Origin: Puniceicoccales bacterium
GTDB lineage: Bacteria > Verrucomicrobiota > Verrucomicrobiia > Opitutales > UBA953
Direction of reading: 5' to 3'
Assembly (NCBI GenBank): GCA_031289285.1
Contig: JAITPT010000093.1
Location: 1-12,334 of the forward strand
Length of the DNA: 12,334 nucleotides
Positions 1-6,843 of this stretch are shown here, piece after piece. A program made the position numbers and the translations under genes. Numbering within the stretch: the first letter of the stretch is position 1; every line of letters begins with the position of its first letter. The notes under the pieces are model-generated. The model was not told the DNA's origin and ran no database searches. It saw only the letters and a program-made list of their open reading frames with translations.

Positions 1-469
1 CGTCGGTGACGGCCACCGCGCCGGCAGATTTGAGCGAGCCGATGGGCGCAAGTTTTTCGCCCTTGTGGCCGAGCGTGATTGTGCCCGTGGGCAAGATGTT
101 CACCAGCGTCTCGCGAGCAGCACTGCGGATGAGGCGCACCGTGCCAACGTTGTCGGCAGGCGGGCTGGTGTCGGGCATGACGACGACCGTCGTGAAACCG
201 CCCGCAGCCGCCGCGTGTGCGCCCGTTTTGAGCGTCTCGCGGGCGGTGTGCCCGGGCTCGCCAAGCCGCGCTTGTAAGTCGGTGAACCCGGGCGCGACGA
301 CCCGCCCCGCAGCGTCGAGCACCCGCGCCGCACGGCGGTCGGCGTCGTCGAGGTTTGCGACGAACACGCCGTTTTTGGCAAACACGTCGCCAAGGGCGTC
401 GCGTTTGGAGGCGGGGTCTATTACCCGTCCGTTTTTAATCCAGAGCGGAGCTTCGGAGGTGGAGGACAT
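1..469 (-). CDS. pyrC: Dihydroorotase-family protein (probable non-catalytic PyrC'), 3' end outside window
   Basis: The visible 156 N-terminal residues match type I dihydroorotases: an N-terminal strand segment (LWIKNGRVIDPASKRDALGD), the linker VLDAAGRVVAPGFTDL, and the conserved EPGHTARETLKTGAHAAAAG / GFTTVVVMPDTSPPADN block. Active family members carry DLHVHLREPG, whose two histidines bind the catalytic zinc. Here the segment reads DLQARLGEPG (residues 64-73), so both are replaced (Q66, R68). In some bacteria, such as Pseudomonas, a non-catalytic homologue called PyrC' or PyrX is needed to assemble aspartate transcarbamoylase. That role is the best inference here, but no pyrB is visible. 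The start is the ATG at 469; upstream is C-rich with no Shine-Dalgarno motif. The 5' neighbour, 44 bp away, is a DUF4492 gene on the same strand. The rest of the gene, including other metal ligands, lies beyond position 1. An alternative is another cyclic amidohydrolase, which I think less likely. Confidence 0.85.
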   Translation of the reverse strand, partial: MSSTSEAPLWIKNGRVIDPASKRDALGDVFAKNGVFVANLDDADRRAARVLDAAGRVVAPGFTDLQARLGEPGHTARETLKTGAHAAAAGGFTTVVVMPDTSPPADNVGTVRLIRSAARETLVNILPTGTITLGHKGEKLAPIGSLKSAGAVAVTD

Positions 470-513
470 GAGGCGCGAGAGTGGTGCTTGGGCGCTGGTT
501 TGGAAAGACACTT

Positions 514-729
514 TTAGCGTCCGCCGCGCCCAGCAAGCGACTCCGCCACAAACGCGCTTTTTTCGGCACCTGTCGCGCAGCGCGAGCCAAGGTAGTCGCG
601 GAAAAACAGCGGTTTGAGCACACAGAAAAGGATGACGAGCTTCACGGCGACGAGTGCCCAGAGCGTTTTTCCGAGAGTCATCTTGCGAAACCCTTCGGCG
701 AAGAGGCGGCAGAATGCAGCAGGAGTCAT
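514..729 (-). CDS. Small DUF4492-family membrane protein
   Basis: This 71-residue protein has the DUF4492 pattern: a short amphipathic start (LFAEGFRKMTLGKTLW), one transmembrane helix at about residues 23-43 (LWALVAVKLVILFCVLKPLF), and a polar tail. From what I know of the family, such proteins are usually about 70-80 aa and often sit beside cytochrome bd oxidase (cydA) genes in Bacteroidota and Campylobacterota. No cyd gene is visible here; the downstream neighbour, 44 bp away, is the dihydroorotase-like gene. I chose the ATG at 729, which places the family core near the N-terminus. An in-frame TTG at 744 would add five residues. Neither has a Shine-Dalgarno motif. The molecular function of the family is unknown to me. 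Family assignment is by motif recall, not a search. Confidence 0.72.
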   Translation of the reverse strand: MTPAAFCRLFAEGFRKMTLGKTLWALVAVKLVILFCVLKPLFFRDYLGSRCATGAEKSAFVAESLAGRGGR

Positions 730-933
730 GGCAGCGAGAGACAAGGCGCACCGCTGCGAGGTTCCCCCGCCACCGCGCCGCCGCTACGCCACGCGGCGTT
801 CCCGTCGCAAAAATCGCGCCGCAAAAAATGTGCGCCGCAAAAATCGCTTGCGCAGCGGCACCATTTCGCCATGCTCGTTCGCCTTTGTCTTTTGCCGTCC
901 GTGCGAGTGCGCGGTCTCCGGCGAAGGCGCAGC

Positions 934-960
934 ACCAACCAACCAACCAACAACCAACCC
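934..960 (+). repeat. CCAA tetranucleotide tract in the rpsA leader
   Basis: Four CCAA units are followed by CAA and one more CCAA, ending about 40 bp before the rpsA start codon. The tract is free of G and should be single-stranded in the transcript. It lies in the 270-bp divergent region (730-999) between the DUF4492 gene and rpsA, where both promoters are expected; I could not identify convincing -35/-10 boxes there. The rest of that region also has a short duplication of CGCCGCAAAAA around 817-851. Confidence 0.7.
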
Positions 961-999
961 CGACGTAGCCTTGAAGCGCGACGGGAACCATAAACAAAC

Positions 1000-2727
1000 A
1001 TGTCAAACGCAATGGAACAATTGCTCAAAGAGAGCGATTTCAGCACCCTCAAGCCCGGCACCGTTATCAACGGAACTATCATCGAAGTCCGGCAAAACGA
1101 AGTCGTCGTGGACATCCGCGGCAAATCCGAGGGCATCATCCCCCTCAACGAATTCCCCGACCCGGGTGAGCTACAGGTCGGCGCGGAAATCGAGGTCTTC
1201 CTCGAAAAACTCGAAGACCGCAACGGCAACCCTGTCGTCTCTTTCGACAAGGCACAGCAAAAGAAGAACTGGGAAACCATCGCCACCACCGCCGTCGAAG
1301 GCTCCATCGTCCAAGGCCGCGTCAAGGCCAAAATCAAGGGCGGTCTCATCGTCTCTGTCGGCGTGGACGCCTTTATGCCCGCCTCGCAGATTGACGTCAC
1401 ACCGCCCAAGAATCTTGAGCAATACGTGGGGCAGACCTACGACTTCAAAATTCTTAAAATCAATCCCGAGCGCAAAAACATCGTCGTCTCGCGGCGCGAG
1501 CTTATCGAAGAGCAACGCCACGAAAAACGCCAGACGCTCCTCGACGAAGTCAAGCCCGGCACCAAACGCAAGGGCATCGTCAAAAACATCACCGACTACG
1601 GTGCGTTCGTGGACCTCGACGGCCTCGATGGTTTGCTACACATCACCGACATGACTTGGGGCCGCGTCTCCCATCCGGGCGAGCTGCTCAAGGTCGGCGA
1701 AGAAATCGAAGTGATGATTATCGAAGTGGACCGCGACCGCGAACGCGTCTCGCTGGGCCTCAAACAATGCACCTCAAACCCGTGGGAAAACATCGAGCGC
1801 AAGTATCCCGTCGGCGCACGTGTCAGAGGCAAAGTCGTCAACCTCGTCGCCTACGGCGCGTTCATCGAAATCGAGCAAGGCGTCGAAGGCCTCGTCCACA
1901 TCTCGGAGCTGTCGTGGACAAAGCGCATCTCCAAGCCCGGCGAAGTGCTCAAAATCGGGCAGGAAATTGATGCCGTCATTTTGGGCGTCAACAAAGAGGA
2001 GCAAAAAATCTCGCTCGGAGTGCGCCAACTCGAGGCCAACCCGTGGGACATGGTGCGGCACAACTATCCGGTGGGCGCACGCGTCCGCGGAAAGGTGCGC
2101 AACCTCACCAACTTCGGCGCGTTCGTCGAGCTGGAAGAAGGCATAGACGGCATGGTTCACGTCTCCGATATGAGCTGGACACGCCGCATCACGCATCCGG
2201 GCGAAATGCTCAAGAAGGGCGACGACGTCGAAGCCATCGTGCTCGATGTGGACGCCGACCAGCAGCGCATTTCTCTCGGCATCAAACAAACGCAAGACGA
2301 CCCGTGGGCCGAGATTGACCGCAAGTATCACATCGGCGACATCGTCGAGGGCAAGGTGACGAAAATCACCAACTTCGGCGCGTTCATCGAACTCGAAAAC
2401 GAGATAGACGGCCTCGTCCACATCTCGCAAATCGGCGAAGAGCACGTCGAGAACATCAAGAACGTCCTCAAGCTCTCGCAGCAAGTTTCGGCACGTGTCA
2501 TCAAAATTGACAAAGAGGAGCGCCGCATCGGCCTCTCGATAAAAGCCGCGAACTACAATCCCGAGCAGCTGCAGGCGGAAATCAACGCCTTCGACCGCAT
2601 CAAGCCCGCCCCCGCCCAAAACGCAGCACCCGCGCCCGAAGGCGGCAACAACAACCCCGCCTCCAGCGAAAACAGCGGCGGCGAGTTGAACAACCTCGGT
2701 GCCTTGCTCGACAAGATGGGCGACTAA
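1000..2727 (+). CDS. rpsA: 30S ribosomal protein S1
   Basis: The 575-residue product is full length for S1 and contains six S1 (OB-fold) RNA-binding repeats at about residues 18-87, 100-168, 186-256, 271-343, 358-430 and 443-516. Repeats 3-6 have the classical pattern of G.V..I...GAFV.L..G.DGLVHIS followed by I..VD...RISLG. Repeats 1 and 2 are more divergent, as expected for the ribosome-docking domains. The protein binds mRNA leader regions on the small subunit and helps start translation. The tail (about 517-575) is Ala/Pro/Asn-rich and low in complexity, then ends in LNNLGALLDKMGD. The start is the ATG at 1000, in line with the first S1 repeat; there is no Shine-Dalgarno motif, only an A/C-rich leader. 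It is transcribed away from the DUF4492 gene and followed by a strong hairpin at 2776. Confidence 0.97.
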   Translation: MSNAMEQLLKESDFSTLKPGTVINGTIIEVRQNEVVVDIRGKSEGIIPLNEFPDPGELQVGAEIEVFLEKLEDRNGNPVVSFDKAQQKKNWETIATTAVEGSIVQGRVKAKIKGGLIVSVGVDAFMPASQIDVTPPKNLEQYVGQTYDFKILKINPERKNIVVSRRELIEEQRHEKRQTLLDEVKPGTKRKGIVKNITDYGAFVDLDGLDGLLHITDMTWGRVSHPGELLKVGEEIEVMIIEVDRDRERVSLGLKQCTSNPWENIERKYPVGARVRGKVVNLVAYGAFIEIEQGVEGLVHISELSWTKRISKPGEVLKIGQEIDAVILGVNKEEQKISLGVRQLEANPWDMVRHNYPVGARVRGKVRNLTNFGAFVELEEGIDGMVHVSDMSWTRRITHPGEMLKKGDDVEAIVLDVDADQQRISLGIKQTQDDPWAEIDRKYHIGDIVEGKVTKITNFGAFIELENEIDGLVHISQIGEEHVENIKNVLKLSQQVSARVIKIDKEERRIGLSIKAANYNPEQLQAEINAFDRIKPAPAQNAAPAPEGGNNNPASSENSGGELNNLGALLDKMGD

Positions 2728-2775
2728 CCGCCCGCACCCGCGCCCGCACCGCAAGGTGCCGTGCGCTGAAACACA

Positions 2776-2807
2776 CAAAGGGCGTCCCGACTGCGGGACG
2801 CCCTTTG
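2776..2807 (+). terminator. Probable intrinsic terminator of rpsA
   Basis: This is a perfect 13-bp stem (CAAAGGGCGTCCC / GGGACGCCCTTTG) with a 6-nt loop GACTGC, starting 49 bp after the rpsA stop codon. There is no separate T-run after the stem; the only Ts are the three inside its 3' arm. Position and strength suggest a terminator, but Rho-independent function is inferred. Confidence 0.7.
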
Positions 2808-2809
2808 CA

Positions 2810-2919
2810 GTGTGGCACAGACTACCGAGCCGCAGGCGACATCGGACATCCTGTCTGTGATGCAGTCGGCGTCGCCTTTGGCGACGCTTCGTCCACAGAC
2901 AAGATTGTCTGTGCTACAC
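2810..2919. repeat. Nested-hairpin, REP-like intergenic repeat
   Basis: The outer arms GTGTGGCACAGAC (2810-2822) and GTCTGTGCTACAC (2907-2919) are inverted repeats with one G-T mismatch in 13. Inside are two perfect hairpins: GCGTCGCC-TTT-GGCGACGC (2869-2887) and CACAGACAA-GA-TTGTCTGTG (2894-2913). Tightly nested palindromes between genes are typical of dispersed REP-type elements. Only one copy is in this window, so its repetitive nature is inferred. The remaining 113 bp to the helicase start (2920-3032) are pyrimidine/A-rich; I see no gene or clear promoter there. Confidence 0.6.
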
Positions 2920-3032
2920 TGCCCTGCCTGCCACCTGCAATTCCCCCTTGTCTCTCCGCCGCATCGAGCGCATGTTACCCGACCCACTCCACCACCTACC
3001 ACCAACTAACGCATCCAACACATCACTTGCCA

Positions 3033-4229
3033 ATGAGCAGTTCTTTTTCCGAATTAGGTCTCTCCGATTCTATCCTACGTGCGCTCGAATCCTGCGGTTA
3101 CACCGAGCCGACGCCCATCCAAGCCCAAGCCATCCCGCTGATTTTGCAAGGGCGCGACATCATCGGCGCGGCGCAAACCGGCACCGGCAAAACCGCCGCC
3201 TTCGCACTCCCCACGCTCCAGCGTCTCGACAAAAGTCTCGGCCACCCGCGCTGCCTCGTCCTCGTGCCCACGCGCGAGCTTGCCGTGCAGGTCGAAGAAA
3301 ACTTCCGCCGCTACGGCCAACACGCCGGCCTAAACATCACGCTGCTCTACGGCGGCGTCGGCTATCACGAGCAAGTCGCCGGCTTGCGCAGAGGCGCGGA
3401 CATCATCGTCGCCACGCCCGGACGCCTGCTCGACCTCTGGGGACGCCGCCAAGCGCACCTCGACAAAATCGAAGTCCTCATCCTCGACGAAGTGGACCGT
3501 ATGCTCGACATGGGTTTCATCGAAGACGTCTCGCGCATCATCCGTCTCTGCCCGAAAGAACGCCAGACGCTCCTCTTCTCGGCGACCGTTGAGAAGTCCA
3601 TCCTCAACATCGCCAAATGGGCACTGCGCGAACCCGAGACGGTTGACGCCCGCTCTGGCGCGACCGCCGCCGAGACCGTCGCCCACTACGTCTATCCCGT
3701 CGAGAGTTACCAAAAATACGACCTCCTGCTCACGCTCCTCGCGAAGACCGACTTCAAAAGTGTCCTCGTTTTTACGCGCACCAAACGCGACGCCGACCGC
3801 ATCACCGAATGGGTGGAGTCCACCAAAAACACCGTGGCGACGCTCCACGCCGACCGTTCGCAGCCCGAACGCGCCGAGGCACTGGCGGGTTTCAAATCGG
3901 GGAAATACCAAGTGCTCGTCGCCACCGACATCGCGGCGCGCGGGCTGGACATTCGCGGCATCACGCACGTCTTCAACTACAACGTCCCTGAGCATCCCGA
4001 AGACTACATCCACCGCATCGGGCGCACGGGCCGAGCGATGGAAGAGGGCGTCGCCTACACGCTGTTTTCGCCCGACGAGGTGCTGTATCTGCAAGCCGTC
4101 GAGCGCCTGCTCGGCAAACCGATTGAGCGCCGCAAATTAGACGACTTCAAATACCGTTTCGAGCCAATGATGGGTGCCAACACCTCCACCCCTACCCTCG
4201 CCCCCGCCTTGCGCCGCCGCAATCGCTGA
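3033..4229 (+). CDS. DEAD-box RNA helicase (RhlE/DeaD-like, DEVD variant)
   Basis: The 398-residue ATP-dependent RNA helicase has all the core motifs in order: Q motif (F5 to Q30), motif I AQTGTGKT (47-54), Ia PTREL (79-83), Ib TPGR (128-131), II DEVD (152-155), III SAT (183-185), IV VLVFTRTK (244-251), V ATDIAARGLDI (297-307) and VI HRIGRTGR (327-334). Motif II is DEVD instead of DEAD; the catalytic Asp and Glu remain, so activity is expected. The C-terminal tail is short (about 370-398) and ends in basic RRRNR, without a large RNA-binding domain. The family unwinds RNA duplexes in ribosome assembly or mRNA turnover; the exact substrate cannot be told. The frame is open upstream to 2805, but that stretch encodes the intergenic repeat, so the ATG at 3033, next to the Q motif, is the better start. 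The leader is C/A-rich with no Shine-Dalgarno motif. Confidence 0.93.
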   Translation: MSSSFSELGLSDSILRALESCGYTEPTPIQAQAIPLILQGRDIIGAAQTGTGKTAAFALPTLQRLDKSLGHPRCLVLVPTRELAVQVEENFRRYGQHAGLNITLLYGGVGYHEQVAGLRRGADIIVATPGRLLDLWGRRQAHLDKIEVLILDEVDRMLDMGFIEDVSRIIRLCPKERQTLLFSATVEKSILNIAKWALREPETVDARSGATAAETVAHYVYPVESYQKYDLLLTLLAKTDFKSVLVFTRTKRDADRITEWVESTKNTVATLHADRSQPERAEALAGFKSGKYQVLVATDIAARGLDIRGITHVFNYNVPEHPEDYIHRIGRTGRAMEEGVAYTLFSPDEVLYLQAVERLLGKPIERRKLDDFKYRFEPMMGANTSTPTLAPALRRRNR

Positions 4230-4273
4230 CAACAACCGCAAACAACAACAACTCTCCATACCGCTTCTTCCTT

Positions 4274-5908
4274 ATGAAAAACCTACCACTCGGCATCCAA
4301 ACATTCAGCAAACTCCGCGAGTTTGACTGTCTCTACGTGGACAAAACCGAGGTCATCCACAGCCTCATCACCAAGACGGCAGCTGTCTTCCTCGCCCGCC
4401 CGCGCCGTTTCGGCAAGTCGCTGCTTGTCTCCACGCTCGCCGAAATCTTCAAGGGCAACAAGCAGTTCTTTGAAGGTCTCGCCATCTACGACAAGTGGGA
4501 TTGGTCGAAAAAACACCCCGTCATTCACATAGACTGGAGCGTCGCCAGTTTCTCAACGATTGACGAATTGAAGCGCAGATACAAAGAAATCATCTTCCGC
4601 ATCGCCAGAGATTACGGTGTCGAAGTCGCGCCCGAAAATCCCAGTATCTACAATTTGTCCGAGGCACTTTACCAAAAATACAACGAGCGAGTTGCCGTCC
4701 TTATAGACGAATACGACAAGCCGCTCCATGAAGCCATTATTGCCGATGACAAAAATCTTTTTGGTCAAGTAAAACAATTTCTTCACGAAGTTTATACGCC
4801 CCTAAAGTTCTGTGACCCGTATCTGAAATTCCTGTTTTTGACTGGGATTGCCAAATACGCTGGCGTCTCTATTTTTTCCACGTTAAACAACCTCACCGAC
4901 ATCTCTTTCGACGAACGTTTCTCCACAATTTGCGGCTACACACAGGAAGAATTGGAGAGCAACTTCAAAGAATACATTGACGCACTCTCTCTTGCGCAAT
5001 ATCCACCGCAACCGCGTGAACGAGTCCTTGCTGCTATCAAAAGGTGGTATAACGGCTATTCATGGGACGGAAAAATATCCCTCTACAATCCTCTTTCAAC
5101 GCTCCGCCTCTTTGACTTCAAAAAATTCGAGAACTACTGGTTCACAACGGCAACGCCCTCGTTTCTAATCAAAATCATCGAAAAGAAAAAACGCCTTGGC
5201 TTCGTTCTTGGAGAAACGGTTGTTGCCTCGCTGGTGTCAACGATGGACGACCCATCCGAGATGGCAGAAGAAACGCTTTTCTTCCAAACTGGCTACCTCA
5301 CAATAAAGAAAATTCACAGGTCTTTCGATGAAGAAGACTCGTTCGTTCTCGACTTTCCAAACCGTGAAGTCCGCGAGTCGTTCACGCGTTCTCTGTTAGT
5401 AAAATACGGACAATATGCCGAAAACAAATCAGGTTTTCTCCGTGAAAAATTAGAAAAGCAACTCTTTGCTGGCGACTCAGTTGCGCTCTCCGAGACGTTA
5501 AGCGGAGTATTCGCGTGGATACCCTATCAAATCATTGTCGAGAACGAACATTACTACCACTCCATCCTTTTGTTGTGGCTGCGCCTGCTCGGCTTCAACA
5601 TCACAGCGGAGGTCTCTACAAACCTTGGGCGCATAGATGCCGTCTGGGAACTCACCGACCAAATTTTTGTCGCCGAAATCAAATACGGAAAACCCGCCCC
5701 TATAGAAGAAACATCCCAAGTAGAAGACGATGTCCCCAGCAAAAAAAAGAGTTCCGACAAGGTCTTAAACAAACTTCTCGGTGCTGCCTTTGCGCAAATC
5801 GAAGAAAAGCGTTATCCCGAACGCTATAAAACCGAAAACAAAAAAATCAAAGCATTAGCAATCGCCTGTTCCGGCAGAGAAGTAAAATGCGAACTCAAAG
5901 ACATCTGA
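4274..5908 (+). CDS. AAA-ATPase-like / PD-(D/E)XK nuclease family protein (DUF1703-type)
   Basis: The 544-residue protein has the two-part layout of the AAA-ATPase_like plus PDDEXK_9 family. The N-terminal half starts with the typical PLGIQTFSKLRE..CLYVDKT. It has a Walker A-like LARPRRFGKSLLVS (40-53) without the classic GxxxxGKT, and a Walker B-like VLIDEYDKPL (142-151). A middle region (about 215-290) carries the family's FSTICGYTQEELE and WYNGYSW segments. The C-terminal nuclease fold has GRIDAVWEL with D455 and AEIKYG with E468 and K470, the expected metal-site residues. Family members are common and often multi-copy in Bacteroidota, Verrucomicrobiota and others; their biological role is poorly known. 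The gene starts 44 bp after the helicase and may be co-transcribed. From about codon 90 its base use is clearly richer in A/T than its neighbours, which suggests transfer. It is followed at once by the tandem repeat field. Confidence 0.88.
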   Translation: MKNLPLGIQTFSKLREFDCLYVDKTEVIHSLITKTAAVFLARPRRFGKSLLVSTLAEIFKGNKQFFEGLAIYDKWDWSKKHPVIHIDWSVASFSTIDELKRRYKEIIFRIARDYGVEVAPENPSIYNLSEALYQKYNERVAVLIDEYDKPLHEAIIADDKNLFGQVKQFLHEVYTPLKFCDPYLKFLFLTGIAKYAGVSIFSTLNNLTDISFDERFSTICGYTQEELESNFKEYIDALSLAQYPPQPRERVLAAIKRWYNGYSWDGKISLYNPLSTLRLFDFKKFENYWFTTATPSFLIKIIEKKKRLGFVLGETVVASLVSTMDDPSEMAEETLFFQTGYLTIKKIHRSFDEEDSFVLDFPNREVRESFTRSLLVKYGQYAENKSGFLREKLEKQLFAGDSVALSETLSGVFAWIPYQIIVENEHYYHSILLLWLRLLGFNITAEVSTNLGRIDAVWELTDQIFVAEIKYGKPAPIEETSQVEDDVPSKKKSSDKVLNKLLGAAFAQIEEKRYPERYKTENKKIKALAIACSGREVKCELKDI

Positions 5909-5911
5909 GAC

Positions 5912-5956
5912 AACCGCAGTTTTATCTGCGGTCTCTGTGTTATCTGCGGTTTTTTT
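5912..5956 (+). terminator. Possible terminator after the AAA/nuclease gene, made from repeat sequence
   Basis: AACCGCAG (5912-5919) can pair with CTGCGGTT (5944-5951), which runs into seven Ts (5950-5956). An alternative local stem is ACCGCAG (5913-5919) with CTGCGGT (5926-5932). It begins three bases after the stop codon. The 3' arm belongs to the first tandem repeat unit, so the array itself may supply termination. Function is inferred from shape only. Confidence 0.5.
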
Positions 5957-6331
5957 CTTCGCATGGATGTCAAACGAAAAAAATGGCTGCCATTTTATTC
6001 CTAACCGCAGATAACACAGAAGGCGCAGATATGGTGAGTGGTGAGTCGTGAATGTTTGTCGTGAGTAGCAAATCTAAATTATCTGCGATCTCTGCGTTAT
6101 CTGCGGTTTTTTTCTTCGCGTGGATGTCAAACGAAAAAAAAGGCTGCCTTTTTATTCCTAACCGCAGATAACACAGAAGGCGCAGATATGGTGAAGGGTG
6201 AGTCGTGAATGTTTGTTGTGATTAAAAATCTAAATTATCTGCGGTCTCTGTGTTATCTGCGGTTTTTTTCTTCGCGTGGATGTCAAACGAAAAAAATGGC
6301 TGCCTTTTTATTCCTAACCGCCGTTTTTAGG
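5924..6331. repeat. Tandem array of about 156-bp units (two full units and one interrupted)
   Basis: Unit A is 5924-6080, unit B 6081-6236, and unit C 6237-6331, which is then interrupted. Spacings are 157 and 156 bp. Each full unit has a left arm of 28 bp beginning ATCTGCG and ending TATCTGCGGTT, a conserved middle (TTCGCGTGGATGTCAAACGA and TTTTTATTCCT), and a right arm beginning AACCGCAGATAACACAG. In unit A the two 28-bp arms (5924-5951 and 6003-6030) are inverted repeats matching at 25 positions. Units are separated by a linker with GAGTCGTGAATGTTTGT and AAATCTAAATT. No open frame of substance lies inside. This array fills most of the gap between the nuclease gene and the DUF1080 gene. Confidence 0.9.
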
Positions 6332-6352
6332 TTGAAACGGAGGGTGCCTCGT

Positions 6353-6584
6353 AGCGCTGAAGGCGCGGCTTCATAATAGCCTATGGCAACGCCATAGGAT
6401 AACAGGCGGCGGCTCCCCAGCGGGCTGTAAGCCCGCCTCAACCTTCGTTCCAAATGCCCCCCCCCCTCGCGCCACCACCGCCGACCTCCATCGCGTTGAG
6501 GTGGGCTTACAGCCCACAGAGACAGAGCGAGACCGATACCTATGGCTACGCCATAGGCTATTATGAAGCCGCGCCTTCAGCGCT
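6353..6584. repeat. Nested inverted-repeat element, copy 1 (MITE-like)
   Basis: The 46-bp terminal arms (6353-6398 and 6539-6584) begin AGCGCTGAAGGCGCGGCTTC and are inverted copies, differing only in the 3-nt loop of a small hairpin (CCTATGGC-AAC-GCCATAGG on the left, CCTATGGC-TAC-GCCATAGG on the right). A second inverted pair lies inside: 6420-6442 and 6495-6517, each with its own hairpin (GCGGGCT-GTA-AGCCCGC and GTGGGCT-TAC-AGCCCAC). Homology to copy 2 continues rightward through 6631 and on to the CTACCTGAACAGTATT motif (6629-6644). A run of ten Cs sits at 6457-6466. The element encodes nothing obvious. It has replaced about 18 bp of tandem unit C. Confidence 0.9.
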
Positions 6585-6647
6585 CCAAGCCACATGCGGT
6601 TTCAGAAATGCCCTTCGTGTTTTTGGCACTACCTGAACAGTATTGGT

Positions 6648-6804
6648 AGATATGGTGAGTGGTAAGTCGTGAATGTTTGTTGTGATTAAAAATCTAAATT
6701 ATCTGCGGTATCTGCGGTCTCTGCGTTATCTGCGGTTTTTTTCTTTGCGTGGATGTCAAACGAAAAAAATGGCTGCCTTTTTATTCCTAACCGCCGTTTT
6801 TAGG
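6648..6804. repeat. Continuation of interrupted repeat unit C plus partial unit D
   Basis: From 6648 (AGATATGGTGAGTGG) the linker of the tandem unit resumes after the inserted element. A further unit starts at 6701, with an extra ATCTGCGGT at its left end, and runs to 6804. Unit D ends in AACCGCCGTTTTTAGG like unit C, and so lacks the right inverted arm seen in units A and B. The sequence after 6804 is unique and leads into the DUF1080 gene 39 bp later. Confidence 0.85.
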
Positions 6805-6843
6805 ATTACGGGAACAGGATGGAAAAGATGGTGTTTTTGCGGT

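Noticed and set aside
730..744. TTG start five codons upstream for the DUF4492 protein
   Set aside because: The ATG at 729 is closer to the family start, and the extra residues add nothing recognisable; neither has a ribosome binding site, so this stays a preference.
730..871. Small Cys-rich minus-strand frame in the rpsA upstream region (WCRCASDFCGAHF)
   Set aside because: It overlaps duplicated low-complexity DNA, has no recognisable fold or signal, and only looks zinc-finger-like by chance Cys spacing.
1774..2778. Long minus-strand open frame antisense to rpsA
   Set aside because: The repeating pattern merely mirrors the S1 repeats on the plus strand, which are unmistakable.
2805..3032. 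76-codon N-terminal extension of the helicase
   Set aside because: It would translate the terminator end and the hairpin repeat, has no resemblance to helicase sequence, and the Q motif starts just after the ATG at 3033.
3330..4094. Minus-strand open frame of 254 codons antisense to the helicase
   Set aside because: It is a shadow frame; all helicase motifs are on the plus strand.
5924..6804. CRISPR array
   Set aside because: The units are about 156 bp, include inverted arms and near-identical linkers, and have no short unique spacers; no cas genes are present.
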